The notes: generated by a model from the sequence alone, not told the origin. A DNA stretch of 52,878 nucleotides from Streptomyces sp. I05A-00742 (GCF_013055795.1 NZ_JABETO010000039.1:1-52878), one strand, 5' to 3'. Shown: positions 25,657 through 34,221, counted from the first letter of the stretch. Numbers and translations: made by a program.

Positions 25657-26708
25657 GTAGCCAAGACATTCCAGAAGAGACCCTGCCGAGCAAGCAGGGC
25701 GACACGCGCGAGGGCGCGGTGACGGTCAAGGGCGACCCCTTCGCCGACCCGGGCCTGCCGCCGCACGAGCACCGCGTCCAGGACATCGACGAGCGGGCCG
25801 CCAAGCGCTCCGAGCGCGCCGTGGCGTTCATGTTCACGCTGTCCATGCTGGCCACGGTGGCGTTCATCGCCGCCTACCTGGCCATCCCGATCGACAAGAA
25901 CATCTACCTGTTCCCGCTCGGGCATGTCAGCGCCATGAACTTCACGCTGGGGATGACCCTCGGCGTGGCCCTGTTCTGCATCGGCGCGGGCGCGGTCCAC
26001 TGGGCCCGCACCCTGATGTCGGACGAGGAGCGCATCGACGAGCGCCACCCGATCCAGGCGTCCCCCGAGGTCAAGGCCAAGGTCATGGCCGACTTCGCCG
26101 AGGGTGCCGCCGAGTCGGCGATGGGCCGTCGGACGCTGGTCCGCAACACCATGTTCGGTGCCCTGACGCTGCTGCCGCTGTCCGCCGTCTTCCTCTTCGG
26201 AGGCATGGGCCCCAAGCCGGGCACCAAGCTCCGCAAGACCAAGTGGGCGGCCGGCAAGATGCTGGTCAACCAGAACACGATGCAGCCGCTGCGTCCCGAG
26301 GACGTGCAGGTCGGGTCCCTGACCTTCGCCATGCCGCAGGGCATGACGGAGGAGGACCACGACTTCCAGGTCGAGATCGCCAAGGCCGCCCTGATGATCG
26401 TCCGGCTCCGCCCGGAGGACATCAAGGACAAGCAGGAACTCGACTGGTCCGTCGACGGCATCGTCGCGTTCTCCAAGATCTGCACCCATGTGGGCTGCCC
26501 GATCAGCCTCTACGAGCAGCAGACGCACCACGTGCTCTGCCCGTGCCACCAGTCCACCTTCGACCTCGCCGACGGCGGTCGCGTGATCTTCGGACCGGCC
26601 GGACACGCTCTTCCGCAGCTGCGGATCAAGGTCAATGACAAGGGCTACCTTGAGGCGATGGGTGACTTCGCCGAGCCCGTCGGTCCTGCCTTCTGGGAGC
26701 GCGGATGA
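25653..26708 (+). CDS. qcrA: Rieske iron-sulfur subunit of the bcc complex
   Basis: 351 residues from ATG 25653 (MSSQDIPEETLPSKQGDTRE), chosen because it overlaps the qcrC stop. Three membrane helices (about 60-82, 88-110, 165-185) are typical of the long actinobacterial QcrA, instead of the single helix elsewhere. Rieske cluster ligands: CTHVGCP with Cys277 and His279, and CPCHQSTFD with Cys296, Cys298 and His299; the cluster Cys are Cys277 and Cys296, the second pair forming the disulfide. Coupled to qcrB by ATGA. Confidence 0.97.
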   Translation: MSSQDIPEETLPSKQGDTREGAVTVKGDPFADPGLPPHEHRVQDIDERAAKRSERAVAFMFTLSMLATVAFIAAYLAIPIDKNIYLFPLGHVSAMNFTLGMTLGVALFCIGAGAVHWARTLMSDEERIDERHPIQASPEVKAKVMADFAEGAAESAMGRRTLVRNTMFGALTLLPLSAVFLFGGMGPKPGTKLRKTKWAAGKMLVNQNTMQPLRPEDVQVGSLTFAMPQGMTEEDHDFQVEIAKAALMIVRLRPEDIKDKQELDWSVDGIVAFSKICTHVGCPISLYEQQTHHVLCPCHQSTFDLADGGRVIFGPAGHALPQLRIKVNDKGYLEAMGDFAEPVGPAFWERG

Positions 26709-28345
26709 GTACTGCAGAATCGAAGACGGCGGGCGCGCCCGGCCGCAAGGCACCCGCGGGTGAGCGGGTCGCCGACTGGGCCGACGGCCGGCTGGGCATC
26801 TACAGCCTGGCCAAGGCCAATATGCGCAAGATCTTCCCGGACCACTGGTCCTTCATGCTGGGCGAGGTCTGCCTCTACAGCTTCCTGATCATCATCCTCA
26901 CGGGTGTGTATCTGACGCTGTTCTTCCACCCGAGCATGAACGAGGTCGTCTACCACGGCTCCTACGTCCCGCTCCAGGGACAGCGGATGTCGGAGGCGTT
27001 CTCCTCGACGCTGCACATCAGCTTCGACGTCCGCGGCGGTCTGCTCATCCGGCAGATCCACCACTGGGCCGCGCTGATCTTCCTCGCCGGCATGTTCGTG
27101 CACATGATGCGCGTCTTCTTCACGGGCGCGTTCCGCAAGCCGCGTGAGATCAACTGGCTGTTCGGCTTCCTGCTGTTCTTCCTCGGCATGTTCACCGGCT
27201 TCACCGGTTACTCGCTGCCGGACGACCTGCTCTCCGGCACCGGTGTCCGCTTCGTGGACGGCGCGATCCTGTCCGTGCCGCTGGTCGGTACGTACCTGTC
27301 GATGCTGATCTTCGGCGGGGAGTTCCCCGGCGGGGACTTCGTGGCGCGGTTCTACTCGGTCCACATCCTGCTGCTGCCGGGCATCATGCTCGGTCTCGTG
27401 GTGGCCCACCTGATCCTGGTCGTCTACCACAAGCACACCCAGTACCCCGGCCCCGGCCGGACCGAGAAGAACGTCGTCGGCATGCCGCTGCTGCCGGTCT
27501 ACATGGCCAAGGCGGGAGGCTTCTTCTTCCTCGTCTTCGGTGTCATCGCGGCCGTCGCGGCGCTCGCCACCGTCAACCCCATCTGGGAGATCGGCCCCTA
27601 CCGGCCGGACCAGGTATCGACCGGCGCCCAGCCCGACTGGTACATGGGCTTCGCCGAGGGTCTGATCCGGGTGATGCCGGGCTGGGAGATCAACATCTGG
27701 GGCCACACACTGGTCCTGGGCGTGTTCATCCCGCTGGTGATCTTCCCGCTGGTGCTCTTCGCCATCGCCCTCTGGCCGTTCCTGGAGTCCTGGGCGACCG
27801 GCGACAAGCGGGAGCACCACCTGCTGGACCGTCCGCGCAACGCCCCGACGCGCACCGGCTTCGGTGCCGCCTGGATCGCCGCGTACTTCGTGATGCTGGT
27901 CGGCGGTGGAAACGACCTGTGGGCCACCCACTTCCACCTGTCGCTCAACGCGATCACCTGGTTCGTCCGCATCGGCTTCTTCGTCATCCCGGTGCTGACG
28001 TTCATCGTCACCCGCCGGATCTGCATGGGTCTCCAGCGGCGCGACCGGGAGAAGGTGCTGCACGGCCGCGAGTCGGGCATCATCAAGCGCCTGCCGCACG
28101 GTGAGTTCGTGGAGGTCCACGAGCCGCTCACGCAGGAGCAGCTGCACACGCTCACCGCGCACGAGCAGCCGAAGCCGCTGGAGCTGGAGCCCGAGGTCGA
28201 CGAGAACGGCGTCGCCCGCAAGGCGTCCGCCTCCCAGAAGCTGAAGGTCAAGCTCTCCAAGAGCATGTACGGGGAGGACAACTTCGTCCCCAAGGCCACC
28301 GCGGAGGAGTACCAGGAGATCACGAGCGGCCACGGCCACCACTGA
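26705..28345 (+). CDS. qcrB: Cytochrome b subunit of the bcc complex
   Basis: 546 residues from ATG 26705, overlapping the qcrA stop. Eight or nine membrane helices; haem b ligands in the two long helices: RQIHHWAALIFLAGMFVHMM and RFYSVHILLLPGIMLGLVVAH. The quinol-site motif usually PEW appears as the actinobacterial PDWYMGF, GAQPDWYMGFAEGL. The C-terminal 130 residues after the last helix are soluble and charged, an extension usual in actinobacterial QcrB. Last gene of ctaE-qcrCAB; terminator follows. Confidence 0.98.
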   Translation: MSTAESKTAGAPGRKAPAGERVADWADGRLGIYSLAKANMRKIFPDHWSFMLGEVCLYSFLIIILTGVYLTLFFHPSMNEVVYHGSYVPLQGQRMSEAFSSTLHISFDVRGGLLIRQIHHWAALIFLAGMFVHMMRVFFTGAFRKPREINWLFGFLLFFLGMFTGFTGYSLPDDLLSGTGVRFVDGAILSVPLVGTYLSMLIFGGEFPGGDFVARFYSVHILLLPGIMLGLVVAHLILVVYHKHTQYPGPGRTEKNVVGMPLLPVYMAKAGGFFFLVFGVIAAVAALATVNPIWEIGPYRPDQVSTGAQPDWYMGFAEGLIRVMPGWEINIWGHTLVLGVFIPLVIFPLVLFAIALWPFLESWATGDKREHHLLDRPRNAPTRTGFGAAWIAAYFVMLVGGGNDLWATHFHLSLNAITWFVRIGFFVIPVLTFIVTRRICMGLQRRDREKVLHGRESGIIKRLPHGEFVEVHEPLTQEQLHTLTAHEQPKPLELEPEVDENGVARKASASQKLKVKLSKSMYGEDNFVPKATAEEYQEITSGHGHH

Positions 28346-28382
28346 TCCCCGTCACTGATCACTGAAGCAGATCGCCACGGCG

Positions 28383-28413
28383 AGAGCCCCGTCCATCGCA
28401 TGGACGGGGCTCT
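28383..28413 (+). terminator. Terminator after qcrB
   Basis: 13-bp perfect stem AGAGCCCCGTCCA (28383-28395) with TGGACGGGGCTCT (28401-28413), loop TCGCA, beginning 37 bp after the qcrB stop. Confidence 0.87.
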
Positions 28414-28433
28414 TCGCCGTTCCGGGACCTGGT

Positions 28434-28439
28434 TAGGCT
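28434..28439 (+). promoter_or_regulatory. Candidate trpD -10 element
   Basis: TAGGCT, a common Streptomyces -10 form, lies just behind the qcrB terminator and would start transcription near 28446, giving trpD a leader of about 50 nt. No clear -35 is visible. Confidence 0.45.
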
Positions 28440-28495
28440 GGGCACGTGCCCTGCGAGGACGGGGCCCCGTACCGACCCACCCAGGAGTGTGGACC

Positions 28496-29560
28496 ATGAA
28501 CGTTGCGACCCCGGCAGGCGGCGACGGCACGGTGTCCCTCTCCTGGCCCGGCGTCCTGGAGGCCCTGCTCGGCGGCCGTGACCTGGGCGCGGACGACACC
28601 GCCTGGGCCATGGACCGCATCATGCGCGGCGAGGCCACCGACGCCCAGATCGCGGCCTTCGCCGTGGCCCTGCGGGCCAAGGGCGAGACGGTCGCCGAGA
28701 TCTCCGGCCTGGTGCGGACCATGTACCGGCACGCCAACCTCATCGAGGTGCCGGGACCCAGCGTGGACATCGTGGGCACCGGCGGCGACGGCGCGAAGAC
28801 GGTCAACATCTCGACGATGTCGTCGATCGTCGTCGCGGGCACCGGGGCGAAGGTCGTCAAGCACGGCAACCGGGCCGCGTCCTCCGCCAGCGGCGCCTCG
28901 GACGTCCTGGAGAAGCTGGGCGTCAACCTCGACCTCTCCCCGGAGCGCGTGGTGGAGGTGGCCCGGGACGCGGGCATCACCTTCTGTTTCGCGGTGAAGT
29001 TCCACCCCGCGCTGCGGCACGTGGCGGCCGCCCGCCGCGAACTGGGCGTCCGGACCACCTTCAACGTCCTCGGCCCGCTCACCAACCCGGCCCGCGTCCG
29101 GGCCCAGGCGACCGGCGTCGCGGACGCCCGGATGGCCCCCATCCTGGCCGGCGTCCTCGCCGAACGCGGCTCCTCCGCCCTGGTCTTCCGCGGCGACGAC
29201 GGCCTGGACGAGCTGACGACGACCGCCACGTCCCGGGTCTGGACCGTCCGCGACGGGGCGGTGCGCGAGGAGCCCTTCGACCCGCGGGACGTGGGCATCG
29301 AGCTGGTGCCGGTGGAGGCCCTGCGGGGCGCGGACGCGTCCTACAACGCGGACGTGGCCCGGCGCCTGCTGGCGGGCGAGCACGGTCCGGTCCGGGACGC
29401 CGTCCTGCTGAACGCGGCGGCCGCGCTGGTGGCGCTGGAGCCCACCGCGGAGCCGCTCACGGCGCAGATCGCGGCGGGGATGGCCCGGGCGGCGGAGTCG
29501 ATCGACTCGGGGGCGGCGCGGGCGGCGCTGGAGCGGTGGGTGGCGGCCAGCAACGCGTAG
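28496..29560 (+). CDS. trpD: Anthranilate phosphoribosyltransferase TrpD
   Basis: 354 residues from ATG 28496 (MNVATPAGGDGTVSLSWPGV). TrpD adds phosphoribosyl to anthranilate in tryptophan synthesis. Characteristic blocks: RIMRGEATDAQIAAFAVALR, VDIVGTGGDGAKTVNISTM (PRPP site), VVKHGNRAASSASGASDVLE, FHPALRHVAAARRELGVRT and NVLGPLTNPAR. Its isolation from other trp genes is usual in Streptomyces. A second copy elsewhere, in a biosynthetic cluster, cannot be judged from here. The longer frame from 28400 would include the terminator and promoter. Confidence 0.96.
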   Translation: MNVATPAGGDGTVSLSWPGVLEALLGGRDLGADDTAWAMDRIMRGEATDAQIAAFAVALRAKGETVAEISGLVRTMYRHANLIEVPGPSVDIVGTGGDGAKTVNISTMSSIVVAGTGAKVVKHGNRAASSASGASDVLEKLGVNLDLSPERVVEVARDAGITFCFAVKFHPALRHVAAARRELGVRTTFNVLGPLTNPARVRAQATGVADARMAPILAGVLAERGSSALVFRGDDGLDELTTTATSRVWTVRDGAVREEPFDPRDVGIELVPVEALRGADASYNADVARRLLAGEHGPVRDAVLLNAAAALVALEPTAEPLTAQIAAGMARAAESIDSGAARAALERWVAASNA

Positions 29561-29678
29561 GCGAGCGGGGGTGGTTGGGGCCGGAGTTCCTGCTCCGGCC
29601 GTCCTCCGGCCGCCCTCCGTCCGCATCGCGGACAACTCCCTTTCGGCGCGGCGATCAGCTGTGCCATACTCGCGGCCA

Positions 29679-29794
29679 GGTCACGAGTGACAGCGACACA
29701 GGCCCCGGCCCGCTGTCCGGCAACCCTCCGTCCGTGGCGGGGTGCCCCGGGTGATGACCGGGCCGCAGGCAGCGAGGTCTGCGGCAAGCGCGGA
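29679..29794 (+). promoter_or_regulatory. SAM-IV riboswitch
   Basis: The leader matches the actinobacterial SAM-IV aptamer: closing helix GGTCA (29679-29683) with TGACC (29755-29759), GAGTGACAGCGACA, then CTGTCCGGCAACCCTCC, GGCGGGGTGCCCCGGGTGAT and, 3' of the closing helix, the P5-type hairpin GCCGCAG/CTGCGGC (29762-29768 with 29779-29785) and CAAGCGCGG. It binds S-adenosylmethionine and normally switches off sulfur-amino-acid genes when SAM is abundant. The only gene downstream on this strand is the class V aminotransferase. CATACT at about 29665 is a candidate -10, too close to allow much extra leader. Confidence 0.9.
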
Positions 29795-29811
29795 TCCCTC
29801 GCCAGGGATCC
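29792..29811 (+). promoter_or_regulatory. Hairpin directly after the SAM-IV aptamer
   Basis: GGATCCCT-CGCC-AGGGATCC, 8-bp perfect stem, overlaps the 3' edge of the aptamer by about two bases. It may be part of the expression platform. The remaining leader (29812-29944, about 130 nt) has no gene, an initial GA/GT-rich stretch, then a pyrimidine-rich stretch, and ends with GGGAG 6 nt before the start codon. Confidence 0.5.
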
Positions 29812-29944
29812 TGGTCGTCGAGGGAGTTCCTTCCGTGATCCAGCGAATGCGTTAGGGCCGAGCGCCCCTTCTCCGCGCCCTTCGTCCTTTCTCCTGCGCC
29901 GTCGCCGCGCAGTCGATCTCGCTTGCCTCTTACGGGAGTTCGTC

Positions 29945-31240
29945 ATGTCCACTGCCGTGTCCGCCCCCGCCTGCGCCCCTTCCGTCGACGGTGATCCCCG
30001 CCCGTCCCTCCCCCTGCCCGTCCTCGGCCTGGACGTCCGCGTCCCGCTCGCCTCCGGCGGCGAAGTGCCGTACGCGGCCCTCGACTACGCGGCGAGCGCC
30101 CCCGCCCTCCAGCGGGTCTGGGACGACGTCGCCGCCTACGCGCCGTACTACGGCAGCGTGCACCGGGGCGCCGGATACCTCTCGCAGCTCTCCACCGAGC
30201 TGTTCGAGAACAGCCGCAGGACGGTCGCCGAATTCCTCGGCTGCCGCCCCGACGACCAGGTCGTCTTCACCCGCTCCACCACCGACTCCCTCAACCTCCT
30301 CGCCGGCGCCCTGCCCGCCGGCACCCGGGTGTTCGTCTTCGAGAGCGAGCACCACGCCGCCCTGCTGCCCTGGGCGCGGCGCGCCGCGGCCGGCGAGACG
30401 GCCGTCACCTGGCTGGACGCGCCGCGCAGCCCCGAGCAGGCCGTCGACGCGCTGGAGCGCGCCCTCGCCGCCCGCGAGCCCTACGGTCCGGCGCTCGTCT
30501 GCGTGACCGGCGCGTCCAACGTGACCGGCGAGGTCTGGCCCGTACGCGAACTCGCCGCCGCCGCCCATGCGCACGGCGCCCGGATCGTCCTCGACGCCGC
30601 CCAGCTCGTGCCCCACCGCGCGGTCGACATCACCGCCCTGGACGTCGACTGGATCGCCTTCTCCGGGCACAAGCTCTACGCCCCCTTCGGCGCCGGCGTC
30701 CTCGCCGGGCGCGCCGACTGGCTGCGTGAGGCCGAGCCCTACCTCGCCGGCGGCGGCGCCACCCGCAGCGTCACCCGGGACGCGGCCGGTGCGCCCGCCG
30801 TCGAGTGGTTCGACACCGCCGCCCGGCACGAGGCCGGGTCGCCCAACGTCATCGGCGCCCATGCGGTGGCTTCCGCCTGCCGGGCTCTTACCGAGGCGGG
30901 CTTCGAGCGGCTCGCGGCGCGTGAGGAGGGGTTGCTGGGGCGGCTTCGGGGTGGGCTTGCCGGGGTGCCGGGGGTGCGGGTTCTGTCCCTCTTCGGTGAG
31001 GACGCTCCCCGGGTGGGGGTCCTCTCCTTTGTCGTCGAGGGGTGGAACAGTTCCGACTTTGCCGCTGCGCTCTCCGCGGAGTACGGGATCGGGGTGCGGG
31101 ATGGGTTGTTCTGCGCGCACCCGTTGGTTCGCGGGCTTCTTGCGGAGGGGAATGCGGTGCGGGTGAGTTTTGGGGCGGGGACGCCGGATGAGCACATTGA
31201 GCGGTTTGTGCGGGCGGTGGGGGAGTTGGTGCGGCGGTAG
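29945..31240 (+). CDS. Class V aminotransferase / SufS-like cysteine desulfurase under SAM-IV control
   Basis: 431 residues from ATG 29945 (MSTAVSAPACAPSVDGDPRP), with GGGAG 6 nt upstream. PLP fold with His136 (SEHHAALLPW), Asp217 in RIVLDAAQLVPHRAVD, and PLP Lys243 in AFSGHKLYAPFGAGVLAG. Near the C-terminus RDGLFCAHPLV has Cys390 where group II desulfurases have RxGHHCAxP, with Phe replacing His. It could release sulfur from cysteine, or carry out a lyase/transferase step on a sulfur amino acid. The SAM-IV switch ties it to methionine/cysteine metabolism. From about 30880 codons become G/T-ending, up to repeat D. Confidence 0.9.
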   Translation: MSTAVSAPACAPSVDGDPRPSLPLPVLGLDVRVPLASGGEVPYAALDYAASAPALQRVWDDVAAYAPYYGSVHRGAGYLSQLSTELFENSRRTVAEFLGCRPDDQVVFTRSTTDSLNLLAGALPAGTRVFVFESEHHAALLPWARRAAAGETAVTWLDAPRSPEQAVDALERALAAREPYGPALVCVTGASNVTGEVWPVRELAAAAHAHGARIVLDAAQLVPHRAVDITALDVDWIAFSGHKLYAPFGAGVLAGRADWLREAEPYLAGGGATRSVTRDAAGAPAVEWFDTAARHEAGSPNVIGAHAVASACRALTEAGFERLAAREEGLLGRLRGGLAGVPGVRVLSLFGEDAPRVGVLSFVVEGWNSSDFAAALSAEYGIGVRDGLFCAHPLVRGLLAEGNAVRVSFGAGTPDEHIERFVRAVGELVRR

Positions 31241-31251
31241 CCGCTGGGGGT

Positions 31252-31441
31252 GCCCCGGTCCCGCCCTTTCACCGTTTCCCGGGAGGGCCCGGACCCCTGT
31301 GAAAGCGGCTTCGCCGCTTGTCCTCAAACGCCGGACGGGCTGAATAGCCCGTCCGGCGTTTGAGGACGCGCGCCGCAGGCGCGCTCAAGGGGGTGCGGGG
31401 GCTTGCCCCCGCAAGAAACGGTGAAAGGGTGGGACCGGGGC
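31252..31441. repeat. Nested inverted repeat, copy D (complete)
   Basis: The best-preserved copy. Outer arms: GCCCCGGTCCCGCCCTTTCA + CCGTTTC (31252-31278) against GAAACGGTGAAAGGGTGGGA + CCGGGGC (31415-31441), 27 bp with one mismatch. Inner arms of 22 bp are perfect (31320-31341 and 31346-31367), loop GAAT. Additional small hairpins (AAGCGGCTTCGCCGCTT, GCGCGCCGCAGGCGCGC) sit between inner and outer arms. It exactly fills the gap between convergent genes (stops at 31240 and 31446). Confidence 0.93.
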
Positions 31442-31445
31442 AAGC

Positions 31446-31727
31446 TCAGCTGTCCAAGCCGATCGCGAACGCCGCCTCCAGATCGTGCTGCGAGTACGTA
31501 CGAAACGCGATATGCGTCTCCGTCGACGCCACCCCGGGCACCTTGCTGATCCGCCCGGGAATGACCTCCGCGAGATCATCATGCCGAGCCACCCGCACCA
31601 TGGCGATCAAGTCGTACGCCCCGGTCACGGAGAAGACCTCGCTCACCCCCTCCAGCGCCGCGATCCGTTCGGCGATCTCGGGAATCCGGTCCACGTCGGT
31701 CTTGATGAGCACGATCGAGGTGATCAC
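31446..31727 (-). CDS. Stand-alone Lrp/AsnC ligand-binding (RAM) domain protein
   Basis: 93 residues from GTG 31725-31727 (MITSIVLIKTDVDRIPEIAE). It is a single alpha-beta RAM domain as found at the C-terminus of Lrp/AsnC regulators, with VSEVFSVTGAYDLIAMVRV and VASTETHIAFRTYSQHDLEA, but the DNA-binding helix-turn-helix is absent. Such proteins bind amino acids and form oligomers and may modulate full-length Lrp proteins. The start overlaps the stop of the rhomboid protease gene by 4 nt, so they are translated together. Confidence 0.93.
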   Translation of the reverse strand: MITSIVLIKTDVDRIPEIAERIAALEGVSEVFSVTGAYDLIAMVRVARHDDLAEVIPGRISKVPGVASTETHIAFRTYSQHDLEAAFAIGLDS

Positions 31728-32443
31728 GTCGCTTGGTCTCCTTCGGTGGACCTGGGGGTGCCTTTCACTCTAACCGGCCGTTCCCGGCACACCCATGCGA
31801 AGCCGAAGCCGAGGGCGAAGCCCACGACGTGGGCGAGGTAGGCGACTCCGGGGCGGTCGTCGGGGGCGCCGACGCCGGGCCACTGGAGGGCGAACCAGAA
31901 GAGGAGGACGGCCCAGGCGGGGAAGCGGAGGGGGAGGAAGAAGAGGAAGGGGAAGAGGCTGGTCACCCGGGCGCGGGGGAAGAGGTGGAGGAAGGCGCCG
32001 AGGACGCCGGAGATGGCGCCGGAGGCGCCGACGAGGGACTGGTCGGAGTGGGCGTGGACGGCGGCGTAGCCGAGGAGGGCGAGGCAGCCGGTGACGAGGT
32101 AGCAGAGGGCGAAGGAGAAGCGGCCCATGCGCTCCTCGGTCATGGCCCCGAAGACGTGGAGGAAGAGCATGTTCCCGAGCAGGTGCAGCCAGTTGCCGTG
32201 CACGAAGAGCGCGGTGAAGGGGGTGGTGAGGGAGCCCGGAAGGCCGGACCACAGTTCGTCGGGGACGACGCCCCAGCGCTCGAAGTAGGCCGACTGGGTG
32301 GCGAGCAGATCGGGGCCGGTGCCGTAGGCCGGGTTGAGGCCGGAGGCGGGGCCGATGAGGAAGACCGCGCAGCAGATGCCGAGGAGGACGCGGGTGACCC
32401 AGGGGGTGCGGGGCCGGCCCAGCCGCACTTCCTTTACGATCAT
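31724..32443 (-). CDS. Rhomboid-family intramembrane serine protease
   Basis: 239 residues from ATG 32441-32443 (MIVKEVRLGRPRTPWVTRVL). Six membrane helices. Active site: Ser141 in GASGAISGVLGAF and His205 in VAYLAHVVGFALGFG; the upstream conserved block HGNWLHLLGNMLFLHVFG supplies the oxyanion-hole His/Asn. It should cleave membrane proteins within the bilayer; substrates are unknown. First gene of a two-gene operon with the RAM-domain protein. The bacterium also carries a less certain rhomboid-like protein at 1.3-2.0 kb. Confidence 0.93.
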   Translation of the reverse strand: MIVKEVRLGRPRTPWVTRVLLGICCAVFLIGPASGLNPAYGTGPDLLATQSAYFERWGVVPDELWSGLPGSLTTPFTALFVHGNWLHLLGNMLFLHVFGAMTEERMGRFSFALCYLVTGCLALLGYAAVHAHSDQSLVGASGAISGVLGAFLHLFPRARVTSLFPFLFFLPLRFPAWAVLLFWFALQWPGVGAPDDRPGVAYLAHVVGFALGFGFAWVCRERPVRVKGTPRSTEGDQAT

Positions 32444-32539
32444 GGGCAGATCATGGCGTACCGGGGCAAGCGGTACGGAGAGCCTCGCCGGTCGGCCCGG
32501 TACGTGGCGGTCTCATCCCGCCGCGGGACCGCCAGGCCG

Positions 32540-32545
32540 TAGGGT
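32540..32545 (+). promoter_or_regulatory. Candidate -10 for the zinc-ribbon/NYN operon
   Basis: TAGGGT, 51 bp before the zinc-ribbon gene, in the divergent gap shared with the rhomboid gene. No clear -35. Confidence 0.4.
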
Positions 32546-32595
32546 TACGACAAACGCCCGGCACCCCGCGCGCCACGAACAGGACGGACGGCACC

Positions 32596-32832
32596 ATGGA
32601 CGTTCCCCGGCCGACCGCCGCCACCCGATGGCGGTGCACCCTGTGCGGGAACCTCACGCGCTTCGACGTGACCCGCACGGTCAGGGCCGTGGAGTACGTC
32701 CACCTCGACCTCGCCGGTGAGCCCACCGTGGAGGAACGGGACGTGGTCAGTGAGACGATCGAGTCGGTGCGTTGCCGCTGGTGCGACGCGGTGGACCGGG
32801 TCGAGCTGGTGGACCGTCCAGGGACGAGCTGA
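32596..32832 (+). CDS. Small zinc-ribbon-like protein
   Basis: 78 residues from ATG 32596 (MDVPRPTAATRWRCTLCGNL). Two CxxC knuckles, CTLC near residue 14 and CRWC near residue 62, would bind one zinc. The middle is beta-rich and acidic. It lies 18 bp before the NYN-domain gene on the same strand, so a joint RNA-related role is plausible but unproven. Conserved in Streptomyces as I recall; function unknown. Confidence 0.82.
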   Translation: MDVPRPTAATRWRCTLCGNLTRFDVTRTVRAVEYVHLDLAGEPTVEERDVVSETIESVRCRWCDAVDRVELVDRPGTS

Positions 32833-32850
32833 GGAACGGAGCGGGAACGC

Positions 32851-34221
32851 GTGGTGGAGCACACGGGCGACGAGGAGACGGCCGGTGACGACGGCCGGGC
32901 CGACGGCGTCAGCGAGGTGCTCGACCGCCCGTTGCCCGAGGGGATCCGGCGCCGCGTCATCGCGCTCGTCGCCGAGGCGTTCGGCGGTCTGACGGTCGCC
33001 GAACTGCCGCCGCAGCTGCGGCAGTACGCCCGCTTCACCCCCGTCCGCCGGGCCAAGTTCGCGGGCAACGCCATGGCGGCGGCCGTCGAGACCGACACCG
33101 CGTTCCGGCAGCGCGTCTCCGCCCGGCTGCGCGAGACCGGCTCCGAGCTGGCCCAGGCCCTGGAGGCCGGGTCCCCGCCGGCCGCGGCCGACCCGGAGGA
33201 CGTGGCGGCGATGGCCTTCGTGCTGCGTCCGCCCGGCTGGGTGAAGCTGGTCACCGCCGCCGGCGAGGAGGCCCAGCGGGCCAGCGCCGAGCGTGCCGGC
33301 GAGGAGGCCCAGCGCGAACTGCGGCAGCTGCGCGAGGAGCTGACGCGGGTGCGCGGCGAGGCGCGGACCGACGCCGAGCGGGCCCGCGGGGAGCTGGAGA
33401 CCGTCCGCAAGGAGGGCGAGGCCCTCCAGCGCAAGCTGCGCAGCGCGTTGAGCGATGTGCGGCGCGGCGAGGCCGCGCTGCGCAAGGTCCACGGTGAGCT
33501 GGAGGCGCTGCGTTCGGACGCGGCCGCCGAACTGGCGGCGGCGCTGGGCGAGACCCGGCGGGTCAAGGCGCGGCTCGCGGAGGCCGAGGCGGCCCTGGAG
33601 GCGAGCCGCCGGGCGGTCCGCGAGGGGCGCAGCGTGGAGGACATGCGGCTGCGGCTGCTGCTGGACACCGTGCTGGACGCGGCCCAGGGCCTCCGCCGCG
33701 AACTGGCCCTGCCCCCCACCTCCGTCCACCCGGCGGACCTGGTGGACGCCGTGGAGCCGGGCCGGATGACGCCCAAGGACATTGCGGCGCGCGCCCTGTC
33801 GGAGACCGACCCGGCGCTGCTGGACCAACTGCTGGCGCTGCCGCAGGCGCACCTGGTGGTGGACGGCTACAACGTCACCAAGACCGGCTATCCGACGATG
33901 CCGCTGGACAAGCAGCGGCTGCGGCTGCTCGGCGGTCTGTCGATGCTCGCCGCGCAGACCGGCGCCGAGATGACCTGCGTCTTCGACGGCGCCGAACTGG
34001 CCGCGCCGGTGCTGCTGGCGCCGCCGCGCGGGGTGCGGGTGCTGTTCAGCAAGCCAGGGGTGACCGCGGACGAGCTGATCCGGCAACTCGTGCGGGCCGA
34101 ACCGCCGGGCCGCCCGGTCGTGGTGGTCTCCACGGACCGCGAGGTGGCCGATGGGGTCGCCAAGGCGGGGGCGCGGCCGGTCGCGTCGGCCCTGCTGCTG
34201 AAGCGGCTCGCTCGTACCTGA
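32851..34221 (+). CDS. Coiled-coil protein with C-terminal NYN (YacP/Rae1-like) nuclease domain
   Basis: 456 residues from GTG 32851 (MVEHTGDEETAGDDGRADGV). An N-terminal helical domain (about 25-130) is followed by a long heptad-rich coiled coil (about 135-255, EAQRELRQLREELTRVRGEA, ALRKVHGELEALRSDAAAEL) and a C-terminal PIN-like NYN domain (about 325-456): HLVVDGYNVTKTGYP, TCVFDGAELAAP and VVVVSTDREVADGVAKAGA supply the acidic metal ligands. The domain is of the YacP/Rae1 group; Rae1 cleaves mRNA on the ribosome in Bacillus. I infer an RNA-cleaving role; the coiled coil may mediate oligomerisation. Follows the zinc-ribbon gene after 18 bp. Confidence 0.9.
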   Translation: MVEHTGDEETAGDDGRADGVSEVLDRPLPEGIRRRVIALVAEAFGGLTVAELPPQLRQYARFTPVRRAKFAGNAMAAAVETDTAFRQRVSARLRETGSELAQALEAGSPPAAADPEDVAAMAFVLRPPGWVKLVTAAGEEAQRASAERAGEEAQRELRQLREELTRVRGEARTDAERARGELETVRKEGEALQRKLRSALSDVRRGEAALRKVHGELEALRSDAAAELAAALGETRRVKARLAEAEAALEASRRAVREGRSVEDMRLRLLLDTVLDAAQGLRRELALPPTSVHPADLVDAVEPGRMTPKDIAARALSETDPALLDQLLALPQAHLVVDGYNVTKTGYPTMPLDKQRLRLLGGLSMLAAQTGAEMTCVFDGAELAAPVLLAPPRGVRVLFSKPGVTADELIRQLVRAEPPGRPVVVVSTDREVADGVAKAGARPVASALLLKRLART

